From contig JACEFZ010018186.1 in NCBI GenBank assembly GCA_014155875.1, positions 434,001-498,000 of the forward strand: DNA of 64,000 nt, written 5' to 3'. This document shows, one piece after another, positions 41,765 through 52,629 of the stretch. The position numbers and the translations under genes are program-made. The notes beneath the pieces are model-generated. The model searched no databases. It was given only the letters and a program-made list of their open reading frames with translations, and was not told the DNA's origin. The stretch comes from Cepaea nemoralis. Its lineage: Eukaryota; Mollusca; Gastropoda; Stylommatophora; Helicidae. Numbering within the stretch: the first letter of the stretch is position 1; each line of letters begins with the position of its first letter.

Positions 41765-42740
41765 GTCTGAAATGTCCATCAATACTGCACTCCTACCTTT
41801 GTCTGGTATAATACTGCACCACTACCTTTTTCTAGTATAATATGTTTATCAATTCGCATCAATGCTGCACCAAATTCTGAATTGAGATGACTGCCAGTTG
41901 TAGAATAACAACAAGTGAAGGCACAATAAGTCCACAGTTGCTGGAGTCTAATGTATGCTTCTTCTTGAGGCAATGTTAGTGAGTGCCATGAGATGGATAC
42001 GAGAAATAGAGCAAACGTAGAAACTAGATAGATGTCACTAAGACACACAGTTGAAAAATCAAGCGAACACCGGTGGAACAAGGGGGCGGAGTTAATGTGG
42101 TCACATGACTGCACCCAGGCCAAAACGGGAAAACAGGTGTTAGGAGACGGCGCTGAGACGTGGAAGAGGAAGGTCGATTGAAAGCGATTGAAAGCATTTA
42201 AAAGCGATGGAAAGTGATTGAAATCATCTGAGATGCAGTCCAAAGTTGAATGTTCCTGTTGTGAAAGTTGGCGATCATAAAGCCACACATTGAAGCTGAC
42301 ACCTGACGATGGGGCCGTAAACGCCGACAAGTGGTGGCGAGACAGCTGACACAGTTTTGATAACACTTCGACTAGAATGACGGGCAGAGACACGCCGTGA
42401 CAAAGACATGTTGGTTACAAGTGATTGCGTGAGTAGGAATAGAACTGTTAAGTAAGTTAATAAGTGCATTATACATCACTAAGATCTATACGATGCATCA
42501 ACCAAAGTTCCTTCATAACGATTAGATTTACCATGCATTGTGTTTTTGTAAGCAGTGGGTGTGCTGGTCATACGCAGAACGCGGAACGGCAGGAAGCCTG
42601 CGGTGTATGACAGCCACGTGTGATACTGTTCTACAATAAAAGTGACTGTGTTGTCTAAGGACGCAAAGGATTTGTGAGTTGTGTGCATATCAGATCTGTG
42701 AATGGTAAAGTGTTTGTACGAGCCATTATAAATATTTCAC
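41765..42740. repeat. GC-richer block with a 204-codon minus frame; possible LTR
   Basis: Bases 42050-42700 are more GC-rich than the surroundings. Plus strand has GATACTGTTCTACAATAAAA then GTGACTGTGTTGTC, like the polyadenylation region of an LTR. The minus frame 41779-42393 shows no known domain and is probably chance. No second copy is in the window to prove an LTR. Confidence 0.3.
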
Positions 42741-43185
42741 CCTGGACAAATCCCAAGATGTCGGACATGTGGCATGAATCCGGCACTTGGCAGTGAGGAT
42801 GAGCTCTTGATGACTTTGATGCCATCATGTGATATTGCACAGTTAAAATAGGCTATTCTGTGCTGCAAACAGAGTGCATTTTAATTCTGCTTTCACAAAA
42901 TTCTGAGGCGCAGGGACTACCCTTACCACACTGTTGTGGTTTGTAGGATTTATCTCCAAAGCTAGTTTCAAGAAAACAAAAGCAAAAATGCTACTCTGCA
43001 TATTTATTTCCATGGTTGATGTTCTTCCTGGAGCACACTGCTCTTTGTGACCACTAAAGCAGAAGTCATTAACCAAGACCCAAGTCCTGGAAACAGCAAC
43101 ACCTAGTGCCACATGGGTCGTCAGTTCTACACTAAGGTATGGAACTACTCTTTCTGGGGAAGCATCAAAGTCTCAGTGAGTCCAC
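42740..43185. other. Intronic sequence, unassigned
   Basis: A minus frame of 89 codons at 42843-43112 has no recognised motif or clear splice context. Confidence 0.3.
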
Positions 43186-43189
43186 ATAC

Positions 43190-43320
43190 TGCATTCTGGT
43201 AAAGGATCCTCTTACATGGCTGAGGCCCATTAAGCAAATGGTGCCCAACCCATATTTTTATAGACCAATCAACATCAGTATTTTCCAAGACAGACTCCAT
43301 CCTACTGGTCTCCAATGATG
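43190..43320 (-). mobile_element. SINE S2 fragment
   Basis: Minus strand contains ATTGGTCTATAAAAATATGG followed by GGGCACCATTTGC, the S2 3' half. Confidence 0.55.
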
Positions 43321-43627
43321 TAGCTTGTGGCGAATGGAAGACCCAATATATGGAAGTATGGCTAAGTAGTTATGTGATAATTATTTGGGTAAGCCCAGAA
43401 CCAGAGCATCATATCAGATCTCAGTTGATGGCAGTCTCCTTCGACAGCAGGAAATGCTCATGTCTTGCTCTTGCCTTTCTTGAGGATGATGAAACATGCA
43501 TGCAGCTATTCTAGATGGTCTGGTTTGGTGCATCCCTTGTGGATGGAATGGACACAGATGGTTTACGGTAAAAAAACCTTATTTGGTTTACGGTAAAAAA
43601 AAACAATAAAGGAACTTTTTACACATT

Positions 43628-43865
43628 TGCCGGTCTCCCTTGTGAAGCGGTTGACGACGCTGTTCGTAATCCCGTATACTCTCGTGGGAAACACAGCTGC
43701 GCGAGATTCGGCAGCTGATCGCGTCGTATTGGTTACTTATGGAGGGTATGTGAGCTGGTCGTTCAGAAAGCAATGACAAACTATCGAACGTAAAACTTGC
43801 CAAGACATAAACAGCAGCTGAAAAATGCTTGTGTTGACAGCAATGTCCTGTAAAGGATATGCGGA
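43628..43865 (+). mobile_element. SINE S1 copy
   Basis: CTCCCTTGTGAAGCGGTTGA head, GGGAAACACAGCTGCGCGAG, core CAGAAAGCAATGACAAACTA, end CCTGTAAAGGATATGC. Confidence 0.85.
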
Positions 43866-43867
43866 AA

Positions 43868-44070
43868 AAAGGTGCATCAAGCACATGGTGCTAGCCCCAT
43901 GTTTCTAAAGACCAATCAGCACTGAATGGGTGATGTGGTCAGTGTCAAACTGGCCGTCTTTACTTCATAATACATTTCCTGGAAGCACAGATCAATTTAA
44001 AAAAAATATCTGTCTTGATGGTGTTTTGAACACGACAACCAGGTTTGCAGGCTAGCCATTATGCTACTCT
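43868..44070 (-). mobile_element. SINE S2 copy
   Basis: Antisense S2: CCAATCAGCACTGAATGGGT, GGCCGTCTTTACTTCATAAT, ATTTCCTGGAAGC, and the tRNA-like head at the far end. Confidence 0.7.
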
Positions 44071-44133
44071 AGGTCCTCATCTGAATAAGAAAAAGATAGA
44101 TGGCAGATGGCAGATTATGATGATGGACATTAC

Positions 44134-44282
44134 CTCCACCTTGGTCATTTTCTTTTGCTGTGTTACAGTGTTGCAAAATGGGAGTAATCATCTTGTCTAC
44201 AGACTGCCCACAGTTCTTCAGCAGGACTGGTTTACCTTTTGTAATGGCTTCTTCTAGAGATACCATAAAGTGAGCATCTGAC
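44134..44282 (-). CDS. Dynein exon: late AAA5
   Basis: One base, 49 codons, one base. Acceptor TACTTCTCAG, donor GTAATGTCC. It reads SDAHFMVSLEEAITKGKPVL then LKNCGQSVDKMITPILQH. It fits the family pattern L..AI..G.PVL.E..GE.LDP.L.PIL; the usual E and LDP are changed to N and VDK. Confidence 0.92.
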
Positions 44283-44321
44283 CTGAGAAGTAAGTAAATT
44301 AAAATTAAATTACCTGCTTAC

Positions 44322-44415
44322 ATGGGGAGCCGTAGTGGCACAGTGGCTAACATGCTTGCCTACCGGCCCAGTGGTCACATTTTCGATTCTTCCTCGAGGC
44401 GGGTTCAGTAATTCT
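44322..44415 (+). mobile_element. SINE S2 head
   Basis: AGCCGTAGTGGCACAGTGGC, GCTTGCCTACCGGCCCAGTG, TTTTCGATTCTTCCTCGAGG: the tRNA-like third only. It begins 40 bases outside the acceptor of exon 44134-44282. Confidence 0.7.
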
Positions 44416-44419
44416 TTCT

Positions 44420-44880
44420 TCATTTCTAGTTTGCTGTTATTTTGGTTTCCATATTAGCACCATTTTTTGCATGTCGATATTTCAACAGTATTAGTGATTT
44501 TTCAAACTGCTTGTTTGTAGTCTATGACTCCACTCCAAATACCAATATAGTGAATACATGGCACTTGATGGCTCTCAGCTTTAACTCCTGACGTTCTTAT
44601 CTGTGAGAATATTTTGCATAGTAAGTTAAGTTGGTCATCACAGCTGGTAACTGATGGTGTTGCGTTCTAACGAGATTGCCGAATTAAGTTAGTTAGTTAG
44701 TCGTGGTCATCATCATCTTTCACTTTTGCCATCAAGCGTCATGGGAAAGAATCGTTGATGTGCCTATGTCCGATGAATAGCAACCTATTTCATATGATTG
44801 TACAATGTCTTTGAATACCTCAATCCATTTTCTTCTTGGGCATCATATCGTATCAGATCTTCTTTGAAATAGCATCAGTG
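44420..44880 (-). pseudogene. LINE C-terminal fragments
   Basis: Minus strand reads GVKAESHQVPCIHYIGIWSG, like the VL.Y..E.W segment of a LINE, and further VFKDIVQSYEIGCYSSDIG-type sequence at 44830-44700. Heavily decayed and interrupted by (TTAG)n. Confidence 0.5.
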
Positions 44881-44904
44881 CTGGTATTGCATGGTGTTGC
44901 AGAA

Positions 44905-44905
44905 T

Positions 44906-44970
<65 letters not shown>
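44905..44970. repeat. (TTAG)n microsatellite
   Basis: Sixteen or so copies of GTTA, with a short sister tract at 44685-44702. Not a telomere-type repeat of the known hexamer or pentamer form. Confidence 0.9.
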
Positions 44971-44971
<1 letters not shown>

Positions 44972-45084
44972 GTGGTTCCAACTTCACGGCAAAGGGTCAT
45001 CCCATTATGCTCTGTTCCTGTACCAGTGAATTTCACACAAAATGCTCCTCACAGCCCCATGTGAATTTAGTTAGTAAAAGATCA

Positions 45085-45305
45085 TTTGACATAACTTAGA
45101 TGTACTGGGCATATGGTGTCAGATCCATCCTTTGTAGACCGATTGGCTCTCAGTGGTGATGTAGTTAGTATTATGTTGGCCATCTTTACTTCCCAAGACA
45201 TTTCCTGTTATCAAATTTTTGAAAAACAATTTTAAAAATCCAATTCTATATGGATTTAATCCCATGACCACTATGCTGGTAGGCAAGTGTCTAGTCACTA
45301 TGCTA
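45085..45305 (-). mobile_element. SINE S2 copy
   Basis: Antisense S2 with GACCGATTGGCTCTCAGTGG, GGCCATCTTTACTTCCCAAG, ACATTTCCTG, and head CATGACCACTATGCTGGTAG. Confidence 0.7.
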
Positions 45306-45309
45306 CCTT

Positions 45310-45620
45310 AATTTCTGAAAATATTTTGCATGCTGTGGAATAAAACTCTGGCCAATTTGATACTTTTCTTGATTTCTGTTTTACATCTTCCATTGTCTGT
45401 CAATATGTAACTAAAATAGGAGAATTCTTTTGTCTTGTTTGAGAATTTCCTCATTTATGTCTATTTTAAAATTTGGCTTTTCGACTGCCTTGCCAATTAC
45501 TTTAGTTTTTATCTTCGTCTCATTAATATCCAGTTTACTGCCATCAGTTGCTTGTAGTAGCTAATGATTTCACAGAGTTTGGTTGTATCATTGTATAATC
45601 AGGCTGCAACTGGAACCATC
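45310..45620 (-). pseudogene. LINE fragment, RT thumb region
   Basis: Minus strand reads ISYYKQLMAVNWI, KVIGKAVEKPNFKIDINEEI and LTDNGRCKTEIKKSIKLARV: the region between the YADD box and the thumb in LINE RTs. Confidence 0.65.
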
Positions 45621-45719
45621 AGCATGGGAGCTCTTCATTGGCTACTGAAGAAAGGAACGAAGCATATGTGGAGATGTTCCTGGTGTATTGATGTTGATTC
45701 TTCATTTCACTTTTCATTG

Positions 45720-46380
45720 GTCAAAACACACACATATACACACGCCAACACAAGCACATGTAGGAATGCAATGATGATTTTTCATTAGTCAAAATACACA
45801 CACAAACACATGCGCACACACACACTTCCACTACATTTGTGTTTGCCATCCTGATTGTGGTGGTGTGCCTCCTTGCTGGTTTCCTCCATATTCAGCAACT
45901 TTTTGATGAGGTTGACTGTGGTTCTACTTGAGTGTAGATACACATGTATGTATGTATGTATCTAGAGCAGTCTAGATTTACAGTGCCAGAGACATGCAGT
46001 CACCCCTTCTCATGTTAGTTTATCAATTCCACCATGTGAAGGCCAGGAGCTGGACTTTTGTTGCCTGAGGTGATTAATGCTTTAGGAGCATCTGACCATG
46101 GCTGAGAGTACATCCCCAACTCACTGGCTATGACAGCAGTCTGGAACTAGTCAACATACAGTGAGTGGGTATAGAGAGTGGTAACTCTAAAAGACCAGAA
46201 AACTACTTTTTGGGGCAAATGTTCTAAATCAAACACTTTAGAATAACTTCTAGTGAATGTTACATTTCATTTTGCCTTGTTTATAAATTTTAAATATCCC
46301 AGTTATTACCATTTGTAATATCAACAATTATTTGAAAACCATGGGAAAAAATTAACCTAAAGTAAACTAAAACAAAGAAA
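45720..46380. other. (CA)n-rich and unassigned intron sequence
   Basis: Short CACA tracts at 45725-45830 and a GTAT tetramer at 45945-45960. Nothing coding seen. Confidence 0.4.
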
Positions 46381-46404
46381 ACCTTGCCCCACACTCTCAT
46401 GTTC

Positions 46405-46500
46405 TTGAAGCGAATGAATGAACGAATGCATGAACTTTATTTTCTGAGGGTCACAAATTGGGCATGCAGGCCGATCTTAAATTCAGCCTCTAAAGAGAAA
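46405..46500 (-). mobile_element. LINE 3' end (S4), copy 2
   Basis: Plus strand GAATGAATGAACGAATGCAT, GAACTTTATTTTCTGAGGGT, ATTGGGCATGCAGGC: antisense to the S4 3' end. Confidence 0.7.
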
Positions 46501-47250
46501 AACTATAAGACCACAACCTACCAGCTGGTTAGTCAGGATATTCTGCATTTTGTTTTGAAGAAATATCTTTAGCAGTTTAATTTTATTTAGGGAATACTAA
46601 TATATTGATATGTTAGCCATGTTTTTAAAACATCCTTTAAACAATGTTAAATTACCTAACATACTAAGAAAAAATTAAAATGGTGTATTCAAATTTTTAC
46701 TTACTAAGGCAACACTCATTCATGATAATCCAATTAGATTCACTGAATACGGATAACAACATCATTTTTCTTCACAAATATTTTTAAAAAAATGCTTCTT
46801 AATACCATCAAATAAAATATAACATCGTACTGTGAAGAACATCATCTTTACACAAATTTGAAAATTTAAAAAAATCTAGAAAACATCTGTACTCAATAGA
46901 TTAGAAACCAATATGTACACTACTGACAATCATATTTATTATTATTTACAGTGCTGCTCAGTTTATTTATAATAGGCTGCAAAACAAACTTTGAGGCACA
47001 AGTGTGGTCCATTAAAGCAAATACAACATTACGAGTGGCACCATATAATGGCAAACTTTCATGATCAATTTGGTTTACTCCATCAACTTCTGCTGAATCA
47101 CTACTGGCATGTGCTATCAGAATATTTCACAAAGTCATTTAAATCAAAATCACTATAATCTAAAATTTCTTAAAATAATAATCAAGCTTGTTTTGATGTA
47201 AATTGTCAAGCATGAGAACTAGTGGCCATTGCCATTTCTAAATTCACAAA
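46500..47250. other. AT-rich intron stretch, nothing recognised
   Basis: No open segment with splice sites, no shared repeat recognised. Confidence 0.4.
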
Positions 47251-47254
47251 ATTA

Positions 47255-47466
47255 ACCACAAAATATACATATTTTTCTACAGCGTATCAAGCATGTGTGG
47301 TCAATATTCAAATCAAGGAAATCTATATCACCATTTACTGAGTATTAAAATTGTGGACGATACCGTGAAATGAAACAAATAACGTGATGAAATATCAGCT
47401 ATTGGCAGAAACAGAGATGAAGGACATGACAATATAGAAGCAGCTTTCAGCAATTAATCAGTTAAC
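47255..47466 (+). mobile_element. TTAA-type MITE (M1), decayed copy
   Basis: Shares TTTACTGAGTATTAAAATTG and CGATACCGTGAAATGAAACA with M1 and ends AATTAATCAGTTAAC. Confidence 0.55.
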
Positions 47467-47715
47467 AATACAATAAACTGTGTTTATTAAAATAAACCTT
47501 CTTTGTGTTTCCATATTAATTACGTACAAACAAAATTATATGAGGAGAGAACACAAGTGTGTCAATAAATATACTGCAGGAGAATTCAATGGTCTTACAT
47601 TTCAACACCTGCTGAAGCAGACACAGATCACATGGGTCTGCCCCAAGTGCCATGGCATCTAGTCCAGAAAACCCTTTCATTCAATCAGCCATACATAACT
47701 AAAGGCATAAATCAC

Positions 47716-47872
47716 CTCTTTTCCATGTCTAGTGACATCATCTTGCTTTGGCTGACTTTGTTGAGATTTGTAAGCAAAACAGATCCCTCGTTATTTGGAT
47801 CAATCAACATTGGTGGTCGCTGCCAGCTGCTGTGCACGATTGCCGCATTTTCCATTTGCCAAAGTCCTAAGT
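47716..47872 (-). CDS. Dynein exon: AAA5, LIDP motif
   Basis: Two bases, 51 codons, two bases; acceptor TTATTTAG, donor GTGATTT. It reads LGLWQMENAAIVHSSWQRPP then MLIDPNNEGSVLLTN. The W..EN..IV......P.LIDP pattern is the conserved dynein segment between AAA5 and AAA6 (family form: N-x-x-I-x-x-x-x-x-R-x-PLLIDPQ-x-Q). Confidence 0.9.
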
Positions 47873-48019
47873 CTAAATAAAAAATAAAGCAAATAATTAT
47901 AATTTCTTCCTGAAATCAAGATTCACACAGCAATATAGTTTTGTTCTAGTAAGACTTCACTTCTTCCCCAAGTGCCTTACTTACTCTGTTGTACTATTTA
48001 ATAATATGGAAAGCTCATA

Positions 48020-48085
48020 TTTCATCCATTGCTCAACATCTGTTAAATTGCAGCCATAAAGTTACTGTTAAATTGCAGCCATAAA
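48020..48085 (+). repeat. Short direct duplication
   Basis: TGTTAAATTGCAGCCATAAA GTTA-type unit of 25 bases occurs twice in a row. Confidence 0.8.
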
Positions 48086-48219
48086 GTTAACACAGCAAAG
48101 GCTTTTCGTATCGTGCATTTGATGAACAATAAACAATTACTAAAATATGCTTACGCTTCAGCCATTAGGTGTTTAAAACTTCTGATGTGCAGATACAAAT
48201 AATTTATAGTGAATCTATG

Positions 48220-48845
48220 CTTACTATGGGGATAACAAGATGGAAAACACAGCCACCAATAAAAAGCTGTCAATTGAAAGGAGAAAAAAAGAGTGTAAAA
48301 GTGCAACATAGAACATATACTGTTGGATGTATCTGAAAAATGGACAAAAAGCAAACTAAGAAACATGTTATGGCATTGGAAATATAGTTTCTGAAGAAAA
48401 TGCAAAGAAAATTTAATATGACAGTCCTGCATGAAACCAATGAAAACTATAATCTGGTTACAGAAATTAGGTGTAGACAGTCAAGATTTCTTTAAGCTGA
48501 TCGCCACAACGTCCTTTATGTGTAGTAATTCTGTTATGTAAAGCTGCACTACTTTGTGTGATTTTATATTGTTTACATTTTCTCAGCTTTACCACAGTTC
48601 CACCCAATTTTGTTCATAAGATTTCTTTAGGCACATTATGAGAAAAACTTGAAAACTTAGTGACAACTGGCAAACTTGATGGGAAAAGAGAAAGTGGAAG
48701 ATAAACAGATAAATAAATGGATGGCTTGATTACATGGCATACTTGTGACAAGAACACAGACCCTACCCAAGACGTTTGTGATCATGTAAGCTGGTGGACC
48801 ATGCCTATCAGCATGGCACATGATGGTGATGATAATGATGACAAG
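48220..48845 (+). pseudogene. LINE-A fragment, interrupted
   Basis: Segments match LINE-A in order: AAGCTGTCAATTGAAAGGAG, GTTTCTGAAGAAAATGCAAA, GAAATTAGGTGTAGACAGTC, then after an insertion GCACATTATGAGAAAAACTT, GGATGGCTTGATTACATGGC and the end ATCAGCATGGCACATGATGG. Confidence 0.85.
48496..48617. mobile_element. About 122-bp insertion with target-site duplication
   Basis: It breaks the LINE-A copy; AAGATTTCTTTA stands on both sides (about 48484-48495 and 48618-48629). The insert is AT-rich with no recognised SINE or MITE ends. Confidence 0.7.
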
Positions 48846-48964
48846 CTACTGGTCTTCTGTCATGGATACTTGAGCCAAGAACATCAGACATCTATGGATA
48901 GCTTTTCTAATTTGGAAATGTTGCTTGGGCAGCAGCCTAATTGGCCTGCTATTTTTAATTTCTA

Positions 48965-49210
48965 GCTGCCCAGGAATTTTTAACAATGCAATGTGTCCTC
49001 AAAGGTTTTTGCCCTTGTCTGAGAAAGCTAGACGTCTGATCCACTACCCCAGGATCAAAGGGAAGACAAGGGGTGGGGTTAAGGGGGGTGCGATTCTTTT
49101 TCTTATTTTGTAAAAATTCAGACAGTCAACACCATAAGACGAAATTGGTCTGTCTGAGCCAGAGGCGGACACTGTAACCTATGATTTACGCTGCTGTTAT
49201 GCTAGTGAAC
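48965..49210. other. Unassigned intron sequence
   Basis: Slightly GC-richer (AAGGGAAGACAAGGGGTGGG); no gene or shared repeat recognised. Confidence 0.35.
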
Positions 49211-49264
49211 ATTGTACTCCATGTAAAAAGATTTAACAGGACACTGCAAAAAAAAGTAGCATAC

Positions 49265-49398
49265 CTTTCATTACCCACTTGTTCAGCACGATGTCACCAA
49301 TCAAGATCTTGATCAAAGACTTCACATACTTATTGTACTGAGCTGTAGTTAAAACGGAAACTGTGCTTGCCATTGTTTCACTCCTAGATGTTTCACTT
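49265..49398 (-). CDS. Dynein exon: AAA5 segment after the insert
   Basis: One base, 44 codons, one base. Acceptor TTTTTGTAG, donor GTATGCTAC. After a Ser/Thr-rich start it reads TTAQYNKYVKSLIKILIGD and then IVLNKWVMK. The helix-forming pattern suggests return to the folded AAA5 domain. It is separated from the previous exon by a 7-kb intron holding LINE-E, a split minisatellite and other LINEs. Confidence 0.75.
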
Positions 49399-49544
49399 CT
49401 ACAAAAATACAAATTATTGCCAGCAACATGGAAATCACAAAATTTAGGATTAAAACAAAGGCTGCTACTGACTGATATCTATAGAATGTGAGGCAAATGA
49501 ATAAGATAGCAAACACATCACACAAATAAACTGTTTGTGCTAAA

Positions 49545-50105
49545 TAAATGTTGATTTAATTTTTGTTCTGGCTGGTGTTGTGCCATAGATTCTAAACACT
49601 GTTCAATCTCTGCATTGCCTCAGCCAGTATCCTTCTAACTTATTTTGAATAGTCCCCAGTATTGTTGATTACAGAGCCAAGACAATCACAGTTTGTGACA
49701 TTTTCAATTTCTTTGTCATTGATTGTGATTTTGGTTGGATTTTAGGTGTTAGGTTTTTTATTACCCTATTTTTTTTTAAATTCAGAAAAATATTTCACTA
49801 TGGTTCTTGACAGACAAGAACATTTCTAATCTCTTAGCACTAGGGGAGGGCCATGTCATCTGCATATCTGAGTTCTGGAATTGAAATGCCACCAATTATG
49901 AATGGATGAAAATTGTACTTGATCCCATGATTTTTGATGATTATCACTGCATTTTCTGTACAGATGTTGAACACATCTGGGGAGAGAATGCTGCCCTGTC
50001 TTACTCCCTTTTGCACCTTAAATCAGTTTGCAGTTTCATCAGCTACTCTGACAGTGGCTTGTTGTTTATGATATAATAATTCAGTTAGGTAGGTAAAATG
50101 TGCTA
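49545..50105 (-). pseudogene. LINE-K RT core
   Basis: Minus strand reads LLYHKQQATVRVADETAN, QKGVRQGSILSPDVFNICTE, then IKYNFHPFIIGGISIPELRY ADDMAL with the YADD catalytic box intact, followed by decayed thumb sequence. 5'- and 3'-truncated. Confidence 0.85.
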
Positions 50106-50299
50106 AAATTTTGTTCCACAAATTCTAATATTGAACATAGTAAAAGTCTATGAAACAAGTATGAAAATCAACATTGTACTTCAATTTGGTGCACTTTCAA
50201 AATTAAAATGTGTTCGCATAACACCATTTTTATTGATAAAAATATATTCTTCTTTTTCATTTATACCACAAAGACATTGGTCCATTTACAGAAGAGCTG

Positions 50300-50680
50300 T
50301 GACGTTTATGCTCATTGGTCGATACATCGTAATATTTATCCCATTGATTGATACATCATAATATTTGTGTCCATAGATCAACACATCACGATATTTGTGC
50401 CCATTGGTCAATACATCATAATATTTGTGGTCATAGATCAATACATTACGATATTTGTGCCCATTGGTCAATATATCACAATATTTTTGTCTGTTGGTTG
50501 ATACATCAAAATATTTGTTTCTGTTGATCAATACACCACAATATTTGTGCTCATTGGTTAATACATGGCAATATTTGTTCCCATTGATCCATACATCACA
50601 ATATTTGTGTCCATAGATCAATATATCACAATATTTGTGCCCATTGGTTGATACATCACAACATTTGTTTCTGCCGATCA
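50300..50680 (-). repeat. 30-bp minisatellite, left array
   Basis: About 12 units of ACATCACAATATTTGTGCCC ATTGGTCAAT (30 bases). Because the unit is a multiple of three, a minus frame of repeated HKYCDVLTNG stays open; it is not evidence of a gene. A second array of the same unit lies at 52360-52570. Confidence 0.93.
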
Positions 50681-50689
50681 ATCTCATCT

Positions 50690-52355
50690 CTCATCTCATG
50701 TCATCCCTACTGTACCTTGCGGTGTCGAGGTGAAGTATAAACAGCGGGAGAGTGCCCGCTTATAGTCTTCATGTATCGATATTCCCATGGACTCTGTTAT
50801 TCCCACAGTATTCAGATTATAATCTACTCCGGGAGTCTCTGTGGTGAAGTGGTCAAGACGTCTGACTCGGGCTCCGAAGGTAGTTGGTTCGATTCCAGGC
50901 TGCATCCTTCAGTTCACGAGTGCATTTTTTCGGAAACTCCTGTGAGTCATCACTGGAGCTACAGAGTTTGTGCTTTGTGCGACACTTTCCGCGCTGCGGA
51001 AAGAGACTGAGCCATATGGGATAAAATCCCGGTGCAATGAAGTCGACCCTGTCATCTACGTTAATCATTTACGTGGTCGGCCTCTTCCTCTGCTTTCATC
51101 TGGTCTGTACATCATTGTAGTTGTGGTATACTGTTAGTTGGTAACCTACTTGCATGGCCAAACCATTTGACTTGCTGCCTTCTAATAAAATCTAGCGCTG
51201 CTATAACCCCCACTTTAGTCCTGATTTCTTCCTTTCTGATCTTCTCTCTTCTTGATACATTGAGTATTCTTCTCAGGAATCTCATTTCTGTTGTTGTGAT
51301 TTTTCTTTTCTCCTTTTCTATCATTGTCCAGGTTTGGTATTGGTAGTATAGAGTTGGTAGGAAGATTGTGTTGTAAAGTGCTTTCTTAGTAACTATTGAT
51401 ACATGTTTGTTCTTTAGTATTGGTGTACTCACTCCATATTGTTTAAGGATTTCCCACAGCTTGTTTCTATCTACTCTATCGAATGCCTTTTCTTGGTCGA
51501 CAAAGGCTAAGCAGAGTGTTTCATTGAATTCGATTGATTTTTCTATAAGTTGTCTGAGAGCAAAAATGGCATCTGTGCATCCTTTGTTTTTCCTAAATCC
51601 AAGTTGTGTTTCACTTAGTTGGGTTCTAAAGTAGCTCGTAATCTTTTATCAAGAATTTTGTAAAATATTGTCCCAGTATGTCTCAAAACAAAACTGCCTA
51701 TGTTTTGTGTGCAGTCTCTTTTACTGCCTTTGTTTTTCCAAACTGGAATAATTATGGTGATTCCCCAGTCTCGTGGTGTCTGTTGTTCTACCCAAACATG
51801 GTTGAATAGTCTATGTAGCCAAGCTGTTCCTACTTCTCTTGCTGCTTTAATTAGTTCATTTGGTATTTCATCTTGCTCTGGTGATTTGTTTAATGGGGCT
51901 AATCTGACGGCTTCTCCAATTTTTTCTTTCAGTGTATCTGGTTCTAGTTCTTTGATGACATCTGTGTTGGTTTCCTGAATTCATGTGGCACCTGATGGAA
52001 TGTTTATAAGTTGTTCAAAGTACTGCTTCCATCTCATTAGGATTTGTTTTTTGTTCACTTATTGGTTTTCCTTTTTCGCTGTTAATTATTTCAGTCGGGT
52101 CAAAGAGTTCTCATCTGATTCTCATTGCATTGATCTTTTTGTAGAAGTTTCTAGTTGCCTCCTTGAAGTTTTTATTAAGGGTTTCTCCATATCCAGTCTT
52201 TTTTGTTTTCGCCCACTTTATATAATTTTCCTCTTTGTCTTTTACAGCTTTCTTTACCTCTGCATTCCACCAGCTTGTTATTTTCTTTATCAGTGTTTTT
52301 TTTTTTTTTCGTGGTTCCAGATATTACTTTTGCAGTATTTAAAAGGCTTGATTTG
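50690..52355 (-). pseudogene. RTE-like LINE inserted in the 30-bp minisatellite
   Basis: From 52355 downward on the minus strand: NTDKENNKLVECRGKESCK and KVGENKKDWIWRNP (linker between endonuclease and RT), then a long region whose antisense carries the RT (LVDQEKAFDRVDRNKLWEI is readable near 51480), VSTPILKNKHVSIVTKKALY, WTMIEKEKRKITTTEMRFLR, RRQQVKWFGHASRLP. The tail is (ATGAG)n at 50690-50710. An S3 SINE is inserted near its 3' end. Both sides are minisatellite. Confidence 0.8.
50833..51055 (+). mobile_element. SINE S3, most complete copy
   Basis: Head GTCTCTGTGGTGAAGTGGTC with A box, GACGTCTGACTCGGGCTCCG, B box GGTTCGATTCC, body GAGTCATCACTGGAGCTACA, and GGTGCAATGAAGTCGACCCT. The head resembles tRNA-Ser in layout. 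Confidence 0.88.
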
Positions 52356-52359
52356 AACC

Positions 52360-52570
52360 TGCTGATCAATACACCGCAATATTTGTGCCCATTGGTCAAT
52401 ACATGGCAATATTTGTAACCATTGGTCAATACAACATAATATTTGTGCCCATTGGCCAATACATTACAATATTTATGCCTATAGGTCAATACATCACAAT
52501 ATTTGTTTCTGTTGCTCAATACATCACAGTATTTGTGCCCACTGGTCAATAGTTGTGCCTATTGGTTGAT
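52360..52570 (-). repeat. 30-bp minisatellite, right array
   Basis: Seven units of the same 30-base repeat as 50300-50680 (CAATATTTGTGCCCATTGGT). Confidence 0.93.
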
Positions 52571-52629
52571 ACATCTGACTTCAACACAGCATTTATTGAG
52601 ACTGGGTTTGTCTCAACTGAAATTTCAAG

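Noticed and set aside
41779..42393. 204-codon minus frame as a host gene
   Set aside because: No known domain and no splice partners; composition follows a GC-rich repeat-like block.
44905..44970. Interstitial telomere repeat
   Set aside because: The unit is TTAG, not TTAGG or TTAGGG.
50286..50687. 133-codon frame of HKYCDVLTNG repeats
   Set aside because: Artefact of a 30-bp minisatellite whose unit is a multiple of three; no splice context, and the array is broken by a LINE.
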